A DNA stretch of 64,000 nucleotides from JAVBOO01 sp031550435 (GTDB lineage: Bacteria; Bacillota; Clostridia; Lachnospirales; WRAX01): positions 20,596 through 84,595 of the forward strand of contig JAVBOO010000011.1 of assembly GCA_031550435.1 (NCBI GenBank), in the 5' to 3' direction. How positions within the stretch are numbered: position 1 is the stretch's first letter; each line of letters begins with the position of its first letter. The translations under genes and the position numbers were made by a program. The notes under the pieces were generated by a model. It was not told the DNA's origin. It was given only the letters and a program-made list of their open reading frames with translations, and searched no databases. Positions 25,588 to 36,112 of the stretch are shown here, piece by piece.

Positions 25588-26976
25588 CTACTCCTTCTCT
25601 TCGCTTCCGAACAGCGCTTTCGCAAACTCCTTAGAGTCAAACGGGCGCAAGTCGTCTATTCCTTCCCCGATGCCGATAAAGCGCACGGGTATTTGCAAAT
25701 CATTCTTTATCGCAATTACAATGCCGCCTTTTGCCGTGCCGTCAAGCTTTGTAAGAACAATGCCCGTTATACCGGCAACTTCCTTGAAAACCTCAGCCTG
25801 GCGCAATGCGTTTTGCCCCGTCGTAGCGTCGAGGACTATGAAAACCTCTGTCTTTGCTTCGGGATACTCTCTGGAGATTATTCTCGAAATCTTCCCGAGC
25901 TCATCCATGAGGTTCTTTTTGTTTTGCAGCCGCCCGGCCGTATCACAGATCAATATATCGGTTTTTCTGGCCTTAGCGGATTGAATCGCGTCATAAACAA
26001 CAGCGGCGGGGTCAGCGCCTTCTTTATGCTTTATTATTGGGGTGTTCGAGCGCTGTGCCCAAACTTCAAGCTGATCTATTGCGGCCGCTCTGAATGTATC
26101 CGCTGCGGCAAGAAGCACCTTTTTACCGTTTGATATATAGTTGTTCGCAAGTTTTCCGATAGTTGTCGTTTTCCCGACGCCGTTAACGCCTATGACCAAT
26201 ATCACGCTCGGTGTCGTAAGCTCAAGCTCGCCTGAATCTCTGTCAAGTATCTCGCTGATTTCTTGAATCAGCATATCCTTTATCAAAGCGGCATCAGTAA
26301 CTCTTTCTGTCTTGACCCGGTCCTTAAGCGCGGCTATTATCATGCCCGAAGCGTTAACCCCCATATCGGCGAGTATCAGCGCCTCTTCAAGCTCGTCAAA
26401 CATCTCGTCGTCGATTTTAACAAACGCTTTCAAAACGTTCTCGACCCCGCCGAGTATGTTTTTTCTTGTTTTGTCCAAGCCCTCGAATATTTTTTTGAAG
26501 AACCCTTTCTTTTTCTCGGGTTCAGCCGCCTTTTCGGGCACTGTCTCCGAAAGCGTTTCGGCTTCTTGCAGCTCCGCTTCGACTTGTGCTTCGGTATTGT
26601 TTAAATCGAATACCTTCTCATCGGCATATTCTGCTTCGGCTGTTTCTAACTCGGCGACTTCAGTTTCCGGCTCAAAATCAGCTTTCGATTCATCCGGCTC
26701 AACCGCCTCTTCTCTTGCGGCAGCATCTGCTTCCGGCGTTTCAGCCGCTTTTATTTCATTACCGGGATAAATTTTATCGGCCTGGTTTATATCGTCCGCT
26801 TTGCTTGAATTAACTTCCTGATTGCCGCTCGTTTCATCGTAAACTTCATCAATAACGTCATCAGCCGCTTCATCGGCCGTTTCGTCGTTTATTTCAGAAA
26901 TTGCTTCTGCTGTTACGTCCGGTACCGCTTCTTGCGTAACCTTCTTTTTCTTCTTAAACAGGTCAAAAAATGCCAT
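25588..26976 (-). CDS. ftsY: Signal recognition particle receptor FtsY
   Basis: SRP receptor GTPase that docks ribosome-nascent chain complexes with SecY at the membrane. The 462-residue product has a short basic start (FFDLFKKKKK), then a long acidic region to about residue 155 made mostly of Glu, Asp and Ala, then the NG domain starting at KKKGFFKKIFEGL. GTPase motifs are GVNGVGKTTTIGKLA (G1), AADTFRAAAIDQL (G2), DTAGR (G3) and TKLDGTAKGG (G4). Long acidic A-domains are more familiar from proteobacteria, so its length here is notable. The genes upstream (smc) and downstream (pepD) are on the same strand. Confidence 0.97.
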   Translation of the reverse strand: MAFFDLFKKKKKVTQEAVPDVTAEAISEINDETADEAADDVIDEVYDETSGNQEVNSSKADDINQADKIYPGNEIKAAETPEADAAAREEAVEPDESKADFEPETEVAELETAEAEYADEKVFDLNNTEAQVEAELQEAETLSETVPEKAAEPEKKKGFFKKIFEGLDKTRKNILGGVENVLKAFVKIDDEMFDELEEALILADMGVNASGMIIAALKDRVKTERVTDAALIKDMLIQEISEILDRDSGELELTTPSVILVIGVNGVGKTTTIGKLANNYISNGKKVLLAAADTFRAAAIDQLEVWAQRSNTPIIKHKEGADPAAVVYDAIQSAKARKTDILICDTAGRLQNKKNLMDELGKISRIISREYPEAKTEVFIVLDATTGQNALRQAEVFKEVAGITGIVLTKLDGTAKGGIVIAIKNDLQIPVRFIGIGEGIDDLRPFDSKEFAKALFGSEEKE

Positions 26977-27060
26977 GCTTTTCTCCTAGAGCCGTAAAGA
27001 CAAAAAACTTACAGCCGATTTTATTTTCGGTTTTTTATTAGGTATTATCTCAGCAGGCGC

Positions 27061-30000
27061 TTATCTTATAGCCTCGGAAAGGCTCACGCTGACAAGCTTC
27101 GAAACTCCGGGTTCCTGCATCGTCACTCCGTAAAGCACATCCGAAACTTCCATAGTGCCCTTTCGGTGGGTAATGAGTATAAACTGAGTATTCATGTTAA
27201 TGTTCTTAATATAATTCGCGAAGCGGTTAACGTTTGAGTCGTCAAGCGCGGCTTCGATTTCATCCAGTATGCAAAACGGCGACGGCTTCAGCCGCAAAAT
27301 GCCGAAAAGCAGTGCGATTGCCGTGAGCGCGCGTTCTCCGCCGGAAAAAAGCATCATGTTCTGCAAATTCTTGCCGGGCGGCTGAGAGATAATGTCTATG
27401 CCGCTTTCGAGAATGTTGTCCGGGTCTTGCAGCTTTAAATACGCCCGCCCGCCTTGAAACATCTCGGAAAAAACCTGTCCGAAACTTTCGGATATTGCCT
27501 CGAGCTGTTCGTTGAATCTTTCTTCCATGAGCTTTGTCAGATCGAGTATAATGTCTCTGAGTTTTTTCTCCGCGTCAAGTATATCGTCACGCTGCTTTTT
27601 CATGAACGCATAACGTTCACTCAAAACAGCAAATTCTTCTATGGCTGCAACGTTTACGGTTCCCAGCGATTTGATCTCATTCTTTAGTGCGCCCTCTTCT
27701 CTCGAAAGCGCAAGCGGGCTAAGGTCAAGCCGCTCGTATTCGGGGGACAGCGCGGAATGATACGTTACATTATACTTTTCCCACATATCGTCGCAAAGAT
27801 TTTTGACATCCGCCTCGGTCTGCTCTTTTTTCAGCTCAAAACGCGTCAGCTCGTTGTTAAGTGCCGCCAACGCTTCAAGATTCTCATCATAGACAGCCCT
27901 AAGCCCGGAAATTTCATCCGATATGTCATCTTTTTCCGCTTCCAGAGTCAAAAGCTCGGCTCGCATCGCATTCAGCTGTTCGGCAAGCTCTTCATTGTGC
28001 TTCCGTATCGACTCGGCTTCTTTGCGCTTTTCCGATATCAGCGCGGACTGTGTTTCTATATCTGCATAGGCCGTGTCTATAAACCCATAGACCGAGCGTA
28101 TTTCTTCATGCGTTCTCTCTATGTTAGAGCGGAGCGCGGCAACGGTTTCTTTCAGCGAAGCCGCTTCAACCTTAAGTGTTGTCAGTTCTCTTTGTCTTGC
28201 ATCCAGAAGCTTCTTGCTTTCTTTAATGCTGTCACGCTGTTTTTCCGCGTTCCTAAGTATCTCCTGTGTTTCGGCGAGTACCTGTTCCCTAGTCTGCTGC
28301 AAACGTCTGATTTCAGCGTTTGTTTCCCTGATTTTTTCCATGTTTTGCTTTTCTTCCGCATGCTGGTACAGCTCTTTTTGCTTCAACTCGGAAAGCTGTG
28401 TGTCATAACCTGCGAGCTTTGTTTTTTCCGTATTGTCGGAAAGTTCGGTTTCGCGCAGGCGATATTTGATTTTTTCAAGAGTGTCGGTTATACCCGACAG
28501 CTTCAAATCCGTATCGTGCAAAGCCGAATCCGAATTTTTAAGCTCAGAAGCATTTTGCTCTATCTCGCGGGACAAACGCTTGATCTCGTCAGCCCTGCCT
28601 ATGATTCCCGAGAAGGCGGCGTTTAAGCTTCCGCCCGTTATAGAGCCTCCGACGCTGAAAAGCTCGCCATCCAGCGTAACAACCTTATGAGTATAACCGT
28701 ATTTTTTTGAAAATGCTACTGCATTGTCAAAATTGTCAACTATTATGACTCTTCCGAGCAGGCCGGTAAAAACGCCGTCATAAACGTCATTGCACTTAAT
28801 CAAGTCTTTGGCGGCACCCACGACACCTTTTTCAAAGAGCAACCTTTCTTTTTCCGCGCCGAGGCCTTTCCCCCTGACAGACTCTATCGGGAGAAATGTA
28901 ACTCGCCCGTCCTTAGTCCTTTTTAGGTACTCAATTGCGGCTTTTGCATCGTTTTCGGTCTTTGTGATGATATTTTGAACAGCCGCGCCCAGCGCGACTT
29001 CTATTGCGGTACGGTACTTTTCTTCGGTTGAAACAAGCTCGCCTACTGCGCCGATAACGCCTTTGAGCCCACTTTTCGCCCCAAGAACGGATTTCACACC
29101 TCTTGAGTAGCCTTCGTGGGCGGCTTCCATATCGGACAGTATTTTTCTGCGCGAAACGAGTTCCTTGTTCCTGCCGATAAGCGAATCGTATTTTTCCTTT
29201 AGCCCGAGCCTATGTTTGTCATGGCGTTCTTTTTCGGCAATATGTAGTTCAAAATCGCGGCTAAGCCTTTGCCGCTGCCGTTCGTTGTCGAAAACTGCCT
29301 GCTCGGCCTCGCTTTTCTTCTTGCCGATATCCTCAATGGATCTAAGAGTTCCCTCCCGATCCTCGGAAAGCTGTTCAGCGCGTTCCTCAAGCTGTTCGTA
29401 CAGCATTTCCGCCATCCGGATTTTCGCCTGCAAATCACCTGTTTTTTGCAGACTTTCGACATGATCTGCGTTAAATTTGTCGTAATGAGCTTCCGCAGCG
29501 GATATGGCCTGAGCGATGGCGTCAACCTCGTCCTGCTTCAGCAGGGAAGCACTAAGCCTGACTTTGTGCTCCGCTTCCGCGCTTTCGGCCTTTTCTGCGT
29601 AGCCCGACTGCTCTTTCTTTATTTCTTCGACCGAGTTTTTGCGCATCACTATTTCGTTATTCAATCTGACACATTCGGACTCGCAAAATTCGGCCTTTTG
29701 CTCCGAAAGCTTAATCCTGCTTTCGTTTTTTTCCGAATCCAGCATCAGGTTTTGAACGGCTTCGTTTTTCTCGGCAATTTTTGCTTCCGTCTCTTCAAGC
29801 TCCGCCGCAAGCTTATCCCGTATTTCTTTGTTTTTCTGCTGTTCGCTCTGTTTTCCCTCTATGTTTGCCCCGACATCGCTGATGCCTGCGTCAAACTTGC
29901 TTATATCGGCCCGCACCTTGCCGACTTTGTTAACAAACGTATTTATCTCTACAAGCTTAAGCCTCTCCGCAAGTTTAAGAAAGCGTTTCGCCTTCTCGGA

Positions 30001-30624
30001 GTGTGCCTCAAGCGGCCCAAGCTGTTCTTCGATCCCGTCTATCATATCGTTTATGCGCACAAGGTTTTGAGCCTCACGCTCAAGTCTTGACATCGCTTCG
30101 CCCCGCCGGGTTTTATATTTGGCAATGCCGGCGGCTTCCTCAAACAGATTGCGCCTGTCTTCGGAACGTATGCTCAAAATTTCGTCTATCTTGCCCTGCC
30201 CGATTATCGAATAACCCTCTCGACCTATGCCTGTATCCATAAAAAGCTCGTGTATATCCTTAAGTCTTACGGCGACATTGTTTATCATAAATTTGCTTTC
30301 GCCCGACCGGTAAACGCGCCTTGTAACCGTTACTTCGCTGTATTCGGACGACAAAACAAGGTCGCTGTTGTCAATGACAAGAGAGACCTCTGCATAACTC
30401 AGCGGCTTTCTGAGTTCCGTTCCCGCAAAAATAACGTCCTCGGTCTTTTGACCTCGGAGCGATTTCATGCTCTGTTCCCCGAGCGCCCATCTTACCGCAT
30501 CGGAAATATTGCTCTTGCCGCTGCCGTTCGGTCCGACAACAGCCGAAATGCCTTTGCCGAACTCAAGAACAATTTTGTCGGCAAAAGATTTGAATCCGTG
30601 TATTTCCAGTCTTTTTAGATACAT
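27061..30624 (-). CDS. smc: Chromosome segregation protein SMC
   Basis: ATPase of the SMC-ScpAB condensin, which extrudes DNA loops to organise and separate chromosomes. The 1187-residue product is full length. It shows the N-terminal FKSFADKIVLEFGKG and Walker A GPNGSGKSN (residues 32-40), two long coiled coils with a hinge at about 510-650 (LKGVIGAVGELVSTEEKY), and the C-terminal signature LFSGGERALTAIALL and Walker B CILDEIEAALDD. smc followed by ftsY is the usual Firmicutes order; rnc, often just before smc, is absent and replaced by the transglutaminase gene. Confidence 0.98.
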   Translation of the reverse strand: MYLKRLEIHGFKSFADKIVLEFGKGISAVVGPNGSGKSNISDAVRWALGEQSMKSLRGQKTEDVIFAGTELRKPLSYAEVSLVIDNSDLVLSSEYSEVTVTRRVYRSGESKFMINNVAVRLKDIHELFMDTGIGREGYSIIGQGKIDEILSIRSEDRRNLFEEAAGIAKYKTRRGEAMSRLEREAQNLVRINDMIDGIEEQLGPLEAHSEKAKRFLKLAERLKLVEINTFVNKVGKVRADISKFDAGISDVGANIEGKQSEQQKNKEIRDKLAAELEETEAKIAEKNEAVQNLMLDSEKNESRIKLSEQKAEFCESECVRLNNEIVMRKNSVEEIKKEQSGYAEKAESAEAEHKVRLSASLLKQDEVDAIAQAISAAEAHYDKFNADHVESLQKTGDLQAKIRMAEMLYEQLEERAEQLSEDREGTLRSIEDIGKKKSEAEQAVFDNERQRQRLSRDFELHIAEKERHDKHRLGLKEKYDSLIGRNKELVSRRKILSDMEAAHEGYSRGVKSVLGAKSGLKGVIGAVGELVSTEEKYRTAIEVALGAAVQNIITKTENDAKAAIEYLKRTKDGRVTFLPIESVRGKGLGAEKERLLFEKGVVGAAKDLIKCNDVYDGVFTGLLGRVIIVDNFDNAVAFSKKYGYTHKVVTLDGELFSVGGSITGGSLNAAFSGIIGRADEIKRLSREIEQNASELKNSDSALHDTDLKLSGITDTLEKIKYRLRETELSDNTEKTKLAGYDTQLSELKQKELYQHAEEKQNMEKIRETNAEIRRLQQTREQVLAETQEILRNAEKQRDSIKESKKLLDARQRELTTLKVEAASLKETVAALRSNIERTHEEIRSVYGFIDTAYADIETQSALISEKRKEAESIRKHNEELAEQLNAMRAELLTLEAEKDDISDEISGLRAVYDENLEALAALNNELTRFELKKEQTEADVKNLCDDMWEKYNVTYHSALSPEYERLDLSPLALSREEGALKNEIKSLGTVNVAAIEEFAVLSERYAFMKKQRDDILDAEKKLRDIILDLTKLMEERFNEQLEAISESFGQVFSEMFQGGRAYLKLQDPDNILESGIDIISQPPGKNLQNMMLFSGGERALTAIALLFGILRLKPSPFCILDEIEAALDDSNVNRFANYIKNINMNTQFILITHRKGTMEVSDVLYGVTMQEPGVSKLVSVSLSEAIR

Positions 30625-30638
30625 CCTTTTCTCTCTAA

Positions 30639-33242
30639 CTATCTCAATCTTTTGTCAAAGCAAATCATCAAATGATATCTTACCCGACCGACGAGTAATT
30701 GTAAACGTTTATTCATATGAACATAGGCTTTTTTTGTATAACTGTACTCAGAATCACTTATAGCTTCTCTGCTGTAGCTCGCGCGGTTAAAAGCCCTTGC
30801 CGCCAAAACAAGATCGGTTACATCATCCGAGCTTGCGACTTGCTCGGAATATTCCTCGGCATATGTCAGCGCGGTATGGCCGGGTTTAAGCCCAATTCCG
30901 CTTATTCCTGCCAGCGCTACGGTTTTTTTGAAGTATTCGACTGCCGCCGAATTCCTGTCCATCACATCAAGCCTTCTCGTCAGATAATATCTTCGCGCAT
31001 GCATTAAAACCACAAAAAGCGCAAACATTCCCAGCAGGCTGAAACCGGCTTTCACGGCATAATCTTTTGAAAGGCCTTCAAACGTTTCAGAAATTCCTGA
31101 AGCTTCAGACCCCGAGTCGGGCTTTTGTGCCGGTGTCGGTCTCGGCCTTCTTGTTGTTTTTCCGCCCGGATCTTGGTAATCCTCCTCGAAATCGTCTTTT
31201 ATGTTCGGATTGTTTCGTTCAGTCCCGCTCGTTGGAGCCGCAGTACTGTTTGCTCCTGCCGAAGCACCGTCATAGCCCGGGGTAGGCTCAAACGGCACCC
31301 AGCCGTAACCCTCGAAATAGACCTCCGGCCAAGCGTGTGCGTTCGCGTTCGTTACAACGCGCCAGCCGTCGGCATCAGGGGTACCCGCCACAGAATAACC
31401 CTCGTTATAGCGCACGGGTATGCCCAGAGACCGGCACAATACCGAAAACGACGTTGCAAAGTGCGTGCAATACCCCTCGCGGGTGTCAAAAAGAAAATAA
31501 TCGACAAAATCTCTGTTTTCGGGACTCTGGCCAGGTGTAAGCGTGTAGCTCAGGGAACGGAGATAGCTTTCTATAGCCTTGGATTTGTCATACTCGTTTT
31601 CACAGTCCTTCGTAATATCCAGCGCCAACAAGCGCACCCTCTCTGGCAGTTGTCCCGGCAACTGAGTGTATTTGCTTCGTATTTCGTCAGCTCTTTCGGA
31701 AAAAAAATCCAAAGTCTTTCTCGCGTCAAGATTGTTGCCTAAATTACTGTAAGCTGACACTATTGTACGTCCTCTTTCCGAAATAACAAATACGGGAAGG
31801 CTTTTTTTGAGCCGCGCGTAGAAGCCCGGACCGGTTTTACGCAAAAAATCAGTTACTTCAGTCTTGTCTGTTTTCAGCGGGAGATAGTAATACCCGTATT
31901 GTTGATACATCTTCAAAAGCTTGTCGGTTCTCAATGAATAATCGTTCGAAGAAACATCCTGCCCGCCGCTGTTTAAAAGAGTCATTGAAGAGGGATAAAA
32001 CAATGTACCCGTCCTCTTGAGCACGGAAATTTCAACAATTTCAAAATCGGTTTTAATCGGGCGAAACACTGTCGAAGGCATAACCATAACCGTAGATTGA
32101 ATATCCTTAATTCCCTGTGTGCCGTTATCCGAGTTAAGAGCAATATAGCTCCCGATATAGCTGACACACTGCGCAATGTATGTTTCAAGCGCATCGACCC
32201 TGACGTCCTTTGGCATCATAACCCTCAGCGTCTCCGTCATGTCGCCCGGAAACATAAACTTATTCATGTCATGCTCAAATCCGCTCTTGCTCGTATCGGT
32301 ATCGTCAAAATAATCTTTAAATTCTTCTTTTTCGGACAACCAGTCGTGCCCGGTGTATTCGCTTTTTGTTTCACCCGTAAGGTATATGCCCGTATCGCAC
32401 CTAACACTGAGAACAGGCGTATCGTCAACGGTTGCATCCCCGCCGAGCTTTGAGTCCCCGGGTGAAAATCCTGTGTTGCCGAACGAGAAATATTTAGGGT
32501 TAAAAGCGAGATAGAGCACATCGCTCAGTACATCGCCCGGCTGCCTAAAAAAGTCGGACATGACAGTCGTCCTGAATTTGTAGTCGGGGGCGGGTATGTT
32601 CGACGCAATAACGACAACGCACAGGCATATGGGCACAAAAAACAACGTCGGTCTGACATTTGCCGAAAAACCGGCCCTGAAACCAAACTTGTTAATTTTA
32701 TCAAATGTCTGGGCAATGATTACTATCGAAAAAATCAAGAACATGATGACGCACTTTTCCGTTACAAAAGAACGCGTTAGAACAGATATGATAAAAACGG
32801 ACAGCCCTGCGGTAATCAGGACGGCAGAACTGTATATAAGCCTGTAAAAAATCAGGAAAATAAAGGCGAAAGCAAAGGAAATCGCGGATACCAGCGGCAT
32901 CGCGTAACCCGGCCTGAACGAAGTATAACCTCGGATATATTGAGATAGCCGCATCAGGTAGTCATAACAATCTTTTACGTAAGAGCTTTTATTTCCAAAG
33001 TAATTGTCAAAAAGCATAAAAAGTATAAACAGCACAGTAAAACAAAGAAACACTGTTACTGTATATTTATTGTAAAACACAAAATACAGAACGGCGAGCA
33101 TTAAAAAGCAGCAGCCGAATATTGTTGATTTATCGGCAAGTATCGTCGTCCCTCCGATAATCTGCGCTGTAAGCCCATAACTGAAAAGCGAGCCAAGCAG
33201 CATGTAAAGCACAAATTCCTGAAACCTGTTTCGCAGCTTCAT
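30639..33242 (-). CDS. TgpA-like transmembrane transglutaminase-domain protein
   Basis: The 867-residue product has about seven N-terminal membrane helices (residues 10-220), an extracellular region, a transglutaminase-like domain and a last membrane helix near 740-760. The catalytic Cys is in EGYCTHFATSFSVLCRSLG (about residue 591), and the His in ANAHAWPEVYFEGYGW is followed by FEPTPGYDG. A Pro/Thr/Ser-rich linker precedes the last helix. With MoxR and DUF58 genes upstream it forms a widely conserved but poorly understood cluster, proposed to act in assembly or processing of envelope proteins. It might act as a protease or crosslinker. Confidence 0.88.
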   Translation of the reverse strand: MKLRNRFQEFVLYMLLGSLFSYGLTAQIIGGTTILADKSTIFGCCFLMLAVLYFVFYNKYTVTVFLCFTVLFILFMLFDNYFGNKSSYVKDCYDYLMRLSQYIRGYTSFRPGYAMPLVSAISFAFAFIFLIFYRLIYSSAVLITAGLSVFIISVLTRSFVTEKCVIMFLIFSIVIIAQTFDKINKFGFRAGFSANVRPTLFFVPICLCVVVIASNIPAPDYKFRTTVMSDFFRQPGDVLSDVLYLAFNPKYFSFGNTGFSPGDSKLGGDATVDDTPVLSVRCDTGIYLTGETKSEYTGHDWLSEKEEFKDYFDDTDTSKSGFEHDMNKFMFPGDMTETLRVMMPKDVRVDALETYIAQCVSYIGSYIALNSDNGTQGIKDIQSTVMVMPSTVFRPIKTDFEIVEISVLKRTGTLFYPSSMTLLNSGGQDVSSNDYSLRTDKLLKMYQQYGYYYLPLKTDKTEVTDFLRKTGPGFYARLKKSLPVFVISERGRTIVSAYSNLGNNLDARKTLDFFSERADEIRSKYTQLPGQLPERVRLLALDITKDCENEYDKSKAIESYLRSLSYTLTPGQSPENRDFVDYFLFDTREGYCTHFATSFSVLCRSLGIPVRYNEGYSVAGTPDADGWRVVTNANAHAWPEVYFEGYGWVPFEPTPGYDGASAGANSTAAPTSGTERNNPNIKDDFEEDYQDPGGKTTRRPRPTPAQKPDSGSEASGISETFEGLSKDYAVKAGFSLLGMFALFVVLMHARRYYLTRRLDVMDRNSAAVEYFKKTVALAGISGIGLKPGHTALTYAEEYSEQVASSDDVTDLVLAARAFNRASYSREAISDSEYSYTKKAYVHMNKRLQLLVGRVRYHLMICFDKRLR

Positions 33243-33341
33243 ATCGTAACCCCTTCGAACCTGTTGCCGATTATTAATTGTTCTGCGCCGTAAAATTTAA
33301 AGGTAATCAACTGTTTGTATGCGTACATCCCGAAGTTAAGG

Positions 33342-34520
33342 CTATTTCTTGCCGAAATGCTTCTCGTATACGCTTATGCCCGCTTCCGTTAGCGAATTGC
33401 GATACCTGTCGGCCTGCACCGTTTTTTCGTCGTAGTAGTTGACAAACGTGAGACTGTGTCCGAAAGCTTTTATATTCCTGAGCATTTCGTACAAAACACC
33501 TGTCAGATGCGAACTGAAAACAAACACATTCGATGTATCCTTTTGCCCGCTTATCTCAACGTCGATAACAGAGCAAAAGTCAAAAAACGTACCGAAGCTG
33601 ATTCCGGCAATGTCGAGATACAACGCTTCAAATCCCGACAAGGACGAGGTTTTCCTAAAGTTCCCGTCTTTATCTATATAACACAGCTCAACGGGATACG
33701 AGCGTTTGAAGCAAAAATCAAGCATGGACACTATTTCCTCGCACAAAGCGTCTTCAAGTTTAAGCGCGGTCAGCTTGTCATTCGAACTCAGGTTTGTGTC
33801 TATAAAGAATAGTATTGTGTTCATCGTGTTCGTACGGAAATTTTTAGTCATCAGCTCGTTTTTTTTCGCGGATAACTTCCAGTGAATCTTTTTCATGCTG
33901 TCGGTCGGCTCGTATTTCCGTATATCGGAGATAACCGAATAGTCCTCGTCCTTTGCCGTAAAAACGCTGTTCGTTTCCGAGGCAAAAAGGCCTGTGAGCG
34001 GTAAATCGTGCATTTCATGCACAAGCGGGTACACAGTCAGATTTGCGGCTTTACCTTTAAATTTCCTGGTGAATTTAAACAGTCCGAGCGGGTCAAAAAT
34101 AGTAGCGCTCGAAATCCCGAAGCTATAAACACCTTTATATTTGCATACTATATCTGCTTCAATCGTTACGTTGCTTCTCGGCGCAAGCTCGACAGTGTTG
34201 CTTTTCGGGCCTCTGAACGTGATATTTGCGACTTCGTTGTCAAACTGTTCGAAATCCAGCCGAACCCTCGGCAAATACATCAGCCCCAAATTCGCAACGG
34301 TTATACGCAATGTCGTACTCTCGTTTTTGAGCACTGATTCCTCATCCAGCCTCTGATATACCTTGCAGCCTCTCTTTGCAAACAGCGTCAGAAAAAACGT
34401 GATAACCGGCATTATGAGAAAGCTGTAGAAAACCACATACGAAACCGGATGATTGTACCCCATAACAATAACGCCCGAAAGAATTATCAGAAACACATAT
34501 ACTACTCTGTTTAATCTCAT
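33342..34520 (-). CDS. DUF58 domain protein (vWA-like, MoxR partner)
   Basis: The 392-residue product has two N-terminal membrane helices (residues 5-45), a beta-rich segment, and the DUF58 core with YEPTDSMKKIHWKLSAKKNELMTKNF (the RxYxPxDxxRxIxWK pattern, here with Met-Lys-Lys), followed by a vWA-like fold starting ILFFIDTN. DUF58 proteins nearly always occur with MoxR ATPases; the vWA part may be the client or adaptor. The start overlaps the moxR stop by one base (TGATG). Confidence 0.9.
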   Translation of the reverse strand: MRLNRVVYVFLIILSGVIVMGYNHPVSYVVFYSFLIMPVITFFLTLFAKRGCKVYQRLDEESVLKNESTTLRITVANLGLMYLPRVRLDFEQFDNEVANITFRGPKSNTVELAPRSNVTIEADIVCKYKGVYSFGISSATIFDPLGLFKFTRKFKGKAANLTVYPLVHEMHDLPLTGLFASETNSVFTAKDEDYSVISDIRKYEPTDSMKKIHWKLSAKKNELMTKNFRTNTMNTILFFIDTNLSSNDKLTALKLEDALCEEIVSMLDFCFKRSYPVELCYIDKDGNFRKTSSLSGFEALYLDIAGISFGTFFDFCSVIDVEISGQKDTSNVFVFSSHLTGVLYEMLRNIKAFGHSLTFVNYYDEKTVQADRYRNSLTEAGISVYEKHFGKK

Positions 34521-35461
34521 CAGACCACCGGAGCCTTTACCTTTTCGAGCGCGGAGACAATAACGCTCATAGTCGTCCGGTTTTTGAGCTTGGCGTCCTG
34601 CTTAAGTATTATTCTGTGAGACATAACGCCCGGCATCATTTTCTGAACATCATCGGGGATTACATAATCTCTGCCGCTGTACAGAGCAAACGCCTGAGAG
34701 GCCTTTGAAAGGCTGAGCGTCGCTCTGGGGCTTCCGCCGAGGACAACGTCGTTACTTTCCCTCGTGCAGCCGACCAGCGCTACAATATATGATGTAACCT
34801 TTGGGTCAACGTAAATGTTTTCAACTTGCTTTTGTATGCCGATTATATCCGAAGCTGTCGCAACCGGTTTCAGTGTGTCAAGCGGATTCGCGGAGCGAAA
34901 ACGCTCAAGCATCTTAACTTCGTGCTCATGAGACGGGTAGCCGAGCATAACTTTCATAAAGAACCTGTCAAGCTGCGCCTCTGGCAGAGGATATGTCCCC
35001 AGATATTCGACCGGGTTTTGAGTTGCGAGCACTATAAACGGCTGCGGCAGCTTATATGTAATCCCGTCCACCGTTACCTGATTTTCTTCCATAACCTCCA
35101 AAAGACTGGACTGCGTTTTCGGAGATGTTCGGTTTATTTCATCCGCAAGTATTACCTCGCTCATTATCGCGCCCTGACGATACTCAAACTCGCCCGTTTT
35201 TTGGTTGTAAAGCGAAAACCCTGTAATGTCTGAAGGAAGTATGTCCGGCGTGAATTGTATGCGCCTGAACGAACAGTCAAGCGAACGCGCGAGTGACGAT
35301 ACGAGGCTGGTTTTCCCGACACCCGGCACATCTTCTATAAGAACGTGACCGCGGCAAATCAGCGAAAGAACAATAAGTTCAACGGAGTTGCGCTTTCCGA
35401 TTATAACTTTTTCAATGTTATCAACAATATCGGTTAACAAAGTACCGCTCAAACATTTCAC
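34520..35461 (-). CDS. MoxR-family AAA+ ATPase
   Basis: The 313-residue AAA+ chaperone shows Walker A EDVPGVGKTSL (residues 43-53), Walker B VILADEINR, sensor 1 LATQNPVEYLGTYPLPEAQ and arginine-rich GGSPRATLSLSKASQAFAL near the C-terminus. MoxR proteins remodel vWA-domain partners, here probably the adjacent DUF58 protein. The ATG at 35461 follows GAGGAGTGA. It is the first gene of the moxR-DUF58-transglutaminase operon. Confidence 0.94.
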   Translation of the reverse strand: MKCLSGTLLTDIVDNIEKVIIGKRNSVELIVLSLICRGHVLIEDVPGVGKTSLVSSLARSLDCSFRRIQFTPDILPSDITGFSLYNQKTGEFEYRQGAIMSEVILADEINRTSPKTQSSLLEVMEENQVTVDGITYKLPQPFIVLATQNPVEYLGTYPLPEAQLDRFFMKVMLGYPSHEHEVKMLERFRSANPLDTLKPVATASDIIGIQKQVENIYVDPKVTSYIVALVGCTRESNDVVLGGSPRATLSLSKASQAFALYSGRDYVIPDDVQKMMPGVMSHRIILKQDAKLKNRTTMSVIVSALEKVKAPVV

Positions 35462-35572
35462 TCCTCAGTAAGCGTTATAAACTGTAACGATGTATTTTTA
35501 CGACAAATTAATCTTTGTAAGGTAAAGTCGTTTAAGTCAACAAGGCTTAAACAGTGCCGACAGTCACCTTTA

Positions 35573-36112
35573 TCAGTCTATTGTCCCCACTTTATCAAAC
35601 GGATAGAACCTGAACACGACTTTGCCCTTTATTTTTCCTCGGGGTACAAGGCCGATTTCTGTGTAACGCGAATCCTCGCTAAGTATTTTGTTGTCGCCCA
35701 TAACAAAATACTTACCTTCCGGCACGACAAAAGGATAGGATATATCGCCGCAGCCGTAGTCATACGTTCCGGAAGCTATATCAAGCACGGGTTCTTCGTT
35801 GATGTATACGCATTGATCGTAATAATCAACAGTGTCTCCGGGCATTCCGACGATTCTCTTTATCAGTTCCTCTTTTTTGCCTTTCCTGTCTACCGAAAAC
35901 ACAATGACATCACCGAGCTTGGGCTTTGAAAATAAGTAAACCGCGGGTGATACAACCACCCTGTCCCCGTTCTCAAACGTCGGCACCATCGAAGGCCCGA
36001 AAACTTTGGAAAATACGACAAGAAAGTTTGTTATGAGCAGAAACGCCGCAAATGCTATAGCTATAGCGACCGCCCACTCTGCAATCTGAGCCGCTGTCTT
36101 GTTCTTGATCAC
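35573..36112 (-). CDS. lepB: Type I signal peptidase
   Basis: Membrane serine protease that removes signal peptides from exported proteins such as the secreted proteins in this window. The 179-residue product has one N-terminal membrane helix (about residues 15-35). The catalytic Ser41 is in GPSMVPTF and the general-base Lys85 in IKRIVGMPGD; box E is GDNKILSEDSR (usually GDNRxxSxDSR). The start is a GTG at 36112 without a clear ribosome binding site, so it is less certain. It is separated by 111 nt from moxR, with a GTTTAAG/CTTAAAC hairpin in the gap. Confidence 0.95.
   Translation of the reverse strand: MIKNKTAAQIAEWAVAIAIAFAAFLLITNFLVVFSKVFGPSMVPTFENGDRVVVSPAVYLFSKPKLGDVIVFSVDRKGKKEELIKRIVGMPGDTVDYYDQCVYINEEPVLDIASGTYDYGCGDISYPFVVPEGKYFVMGDNKILSEDSRYTEIGLVPRGKIKGKVVFRFYPFDKVGTID

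Noticed and set aside
26312..26770. Serine-rich 152-codon frame opposite ftsY
   Set aside because: It is the complement of the Glu/Ala-rich acidic domain, not a real Ser-rich protein.
27757..28626. 289-codon plus-strand frame opposite smc, and a similar one at 29269-30090
   Set aside because: Both mirror the coiled-coil coding sequence of smc on the other strand, giving Phe/Leu-rich filler.
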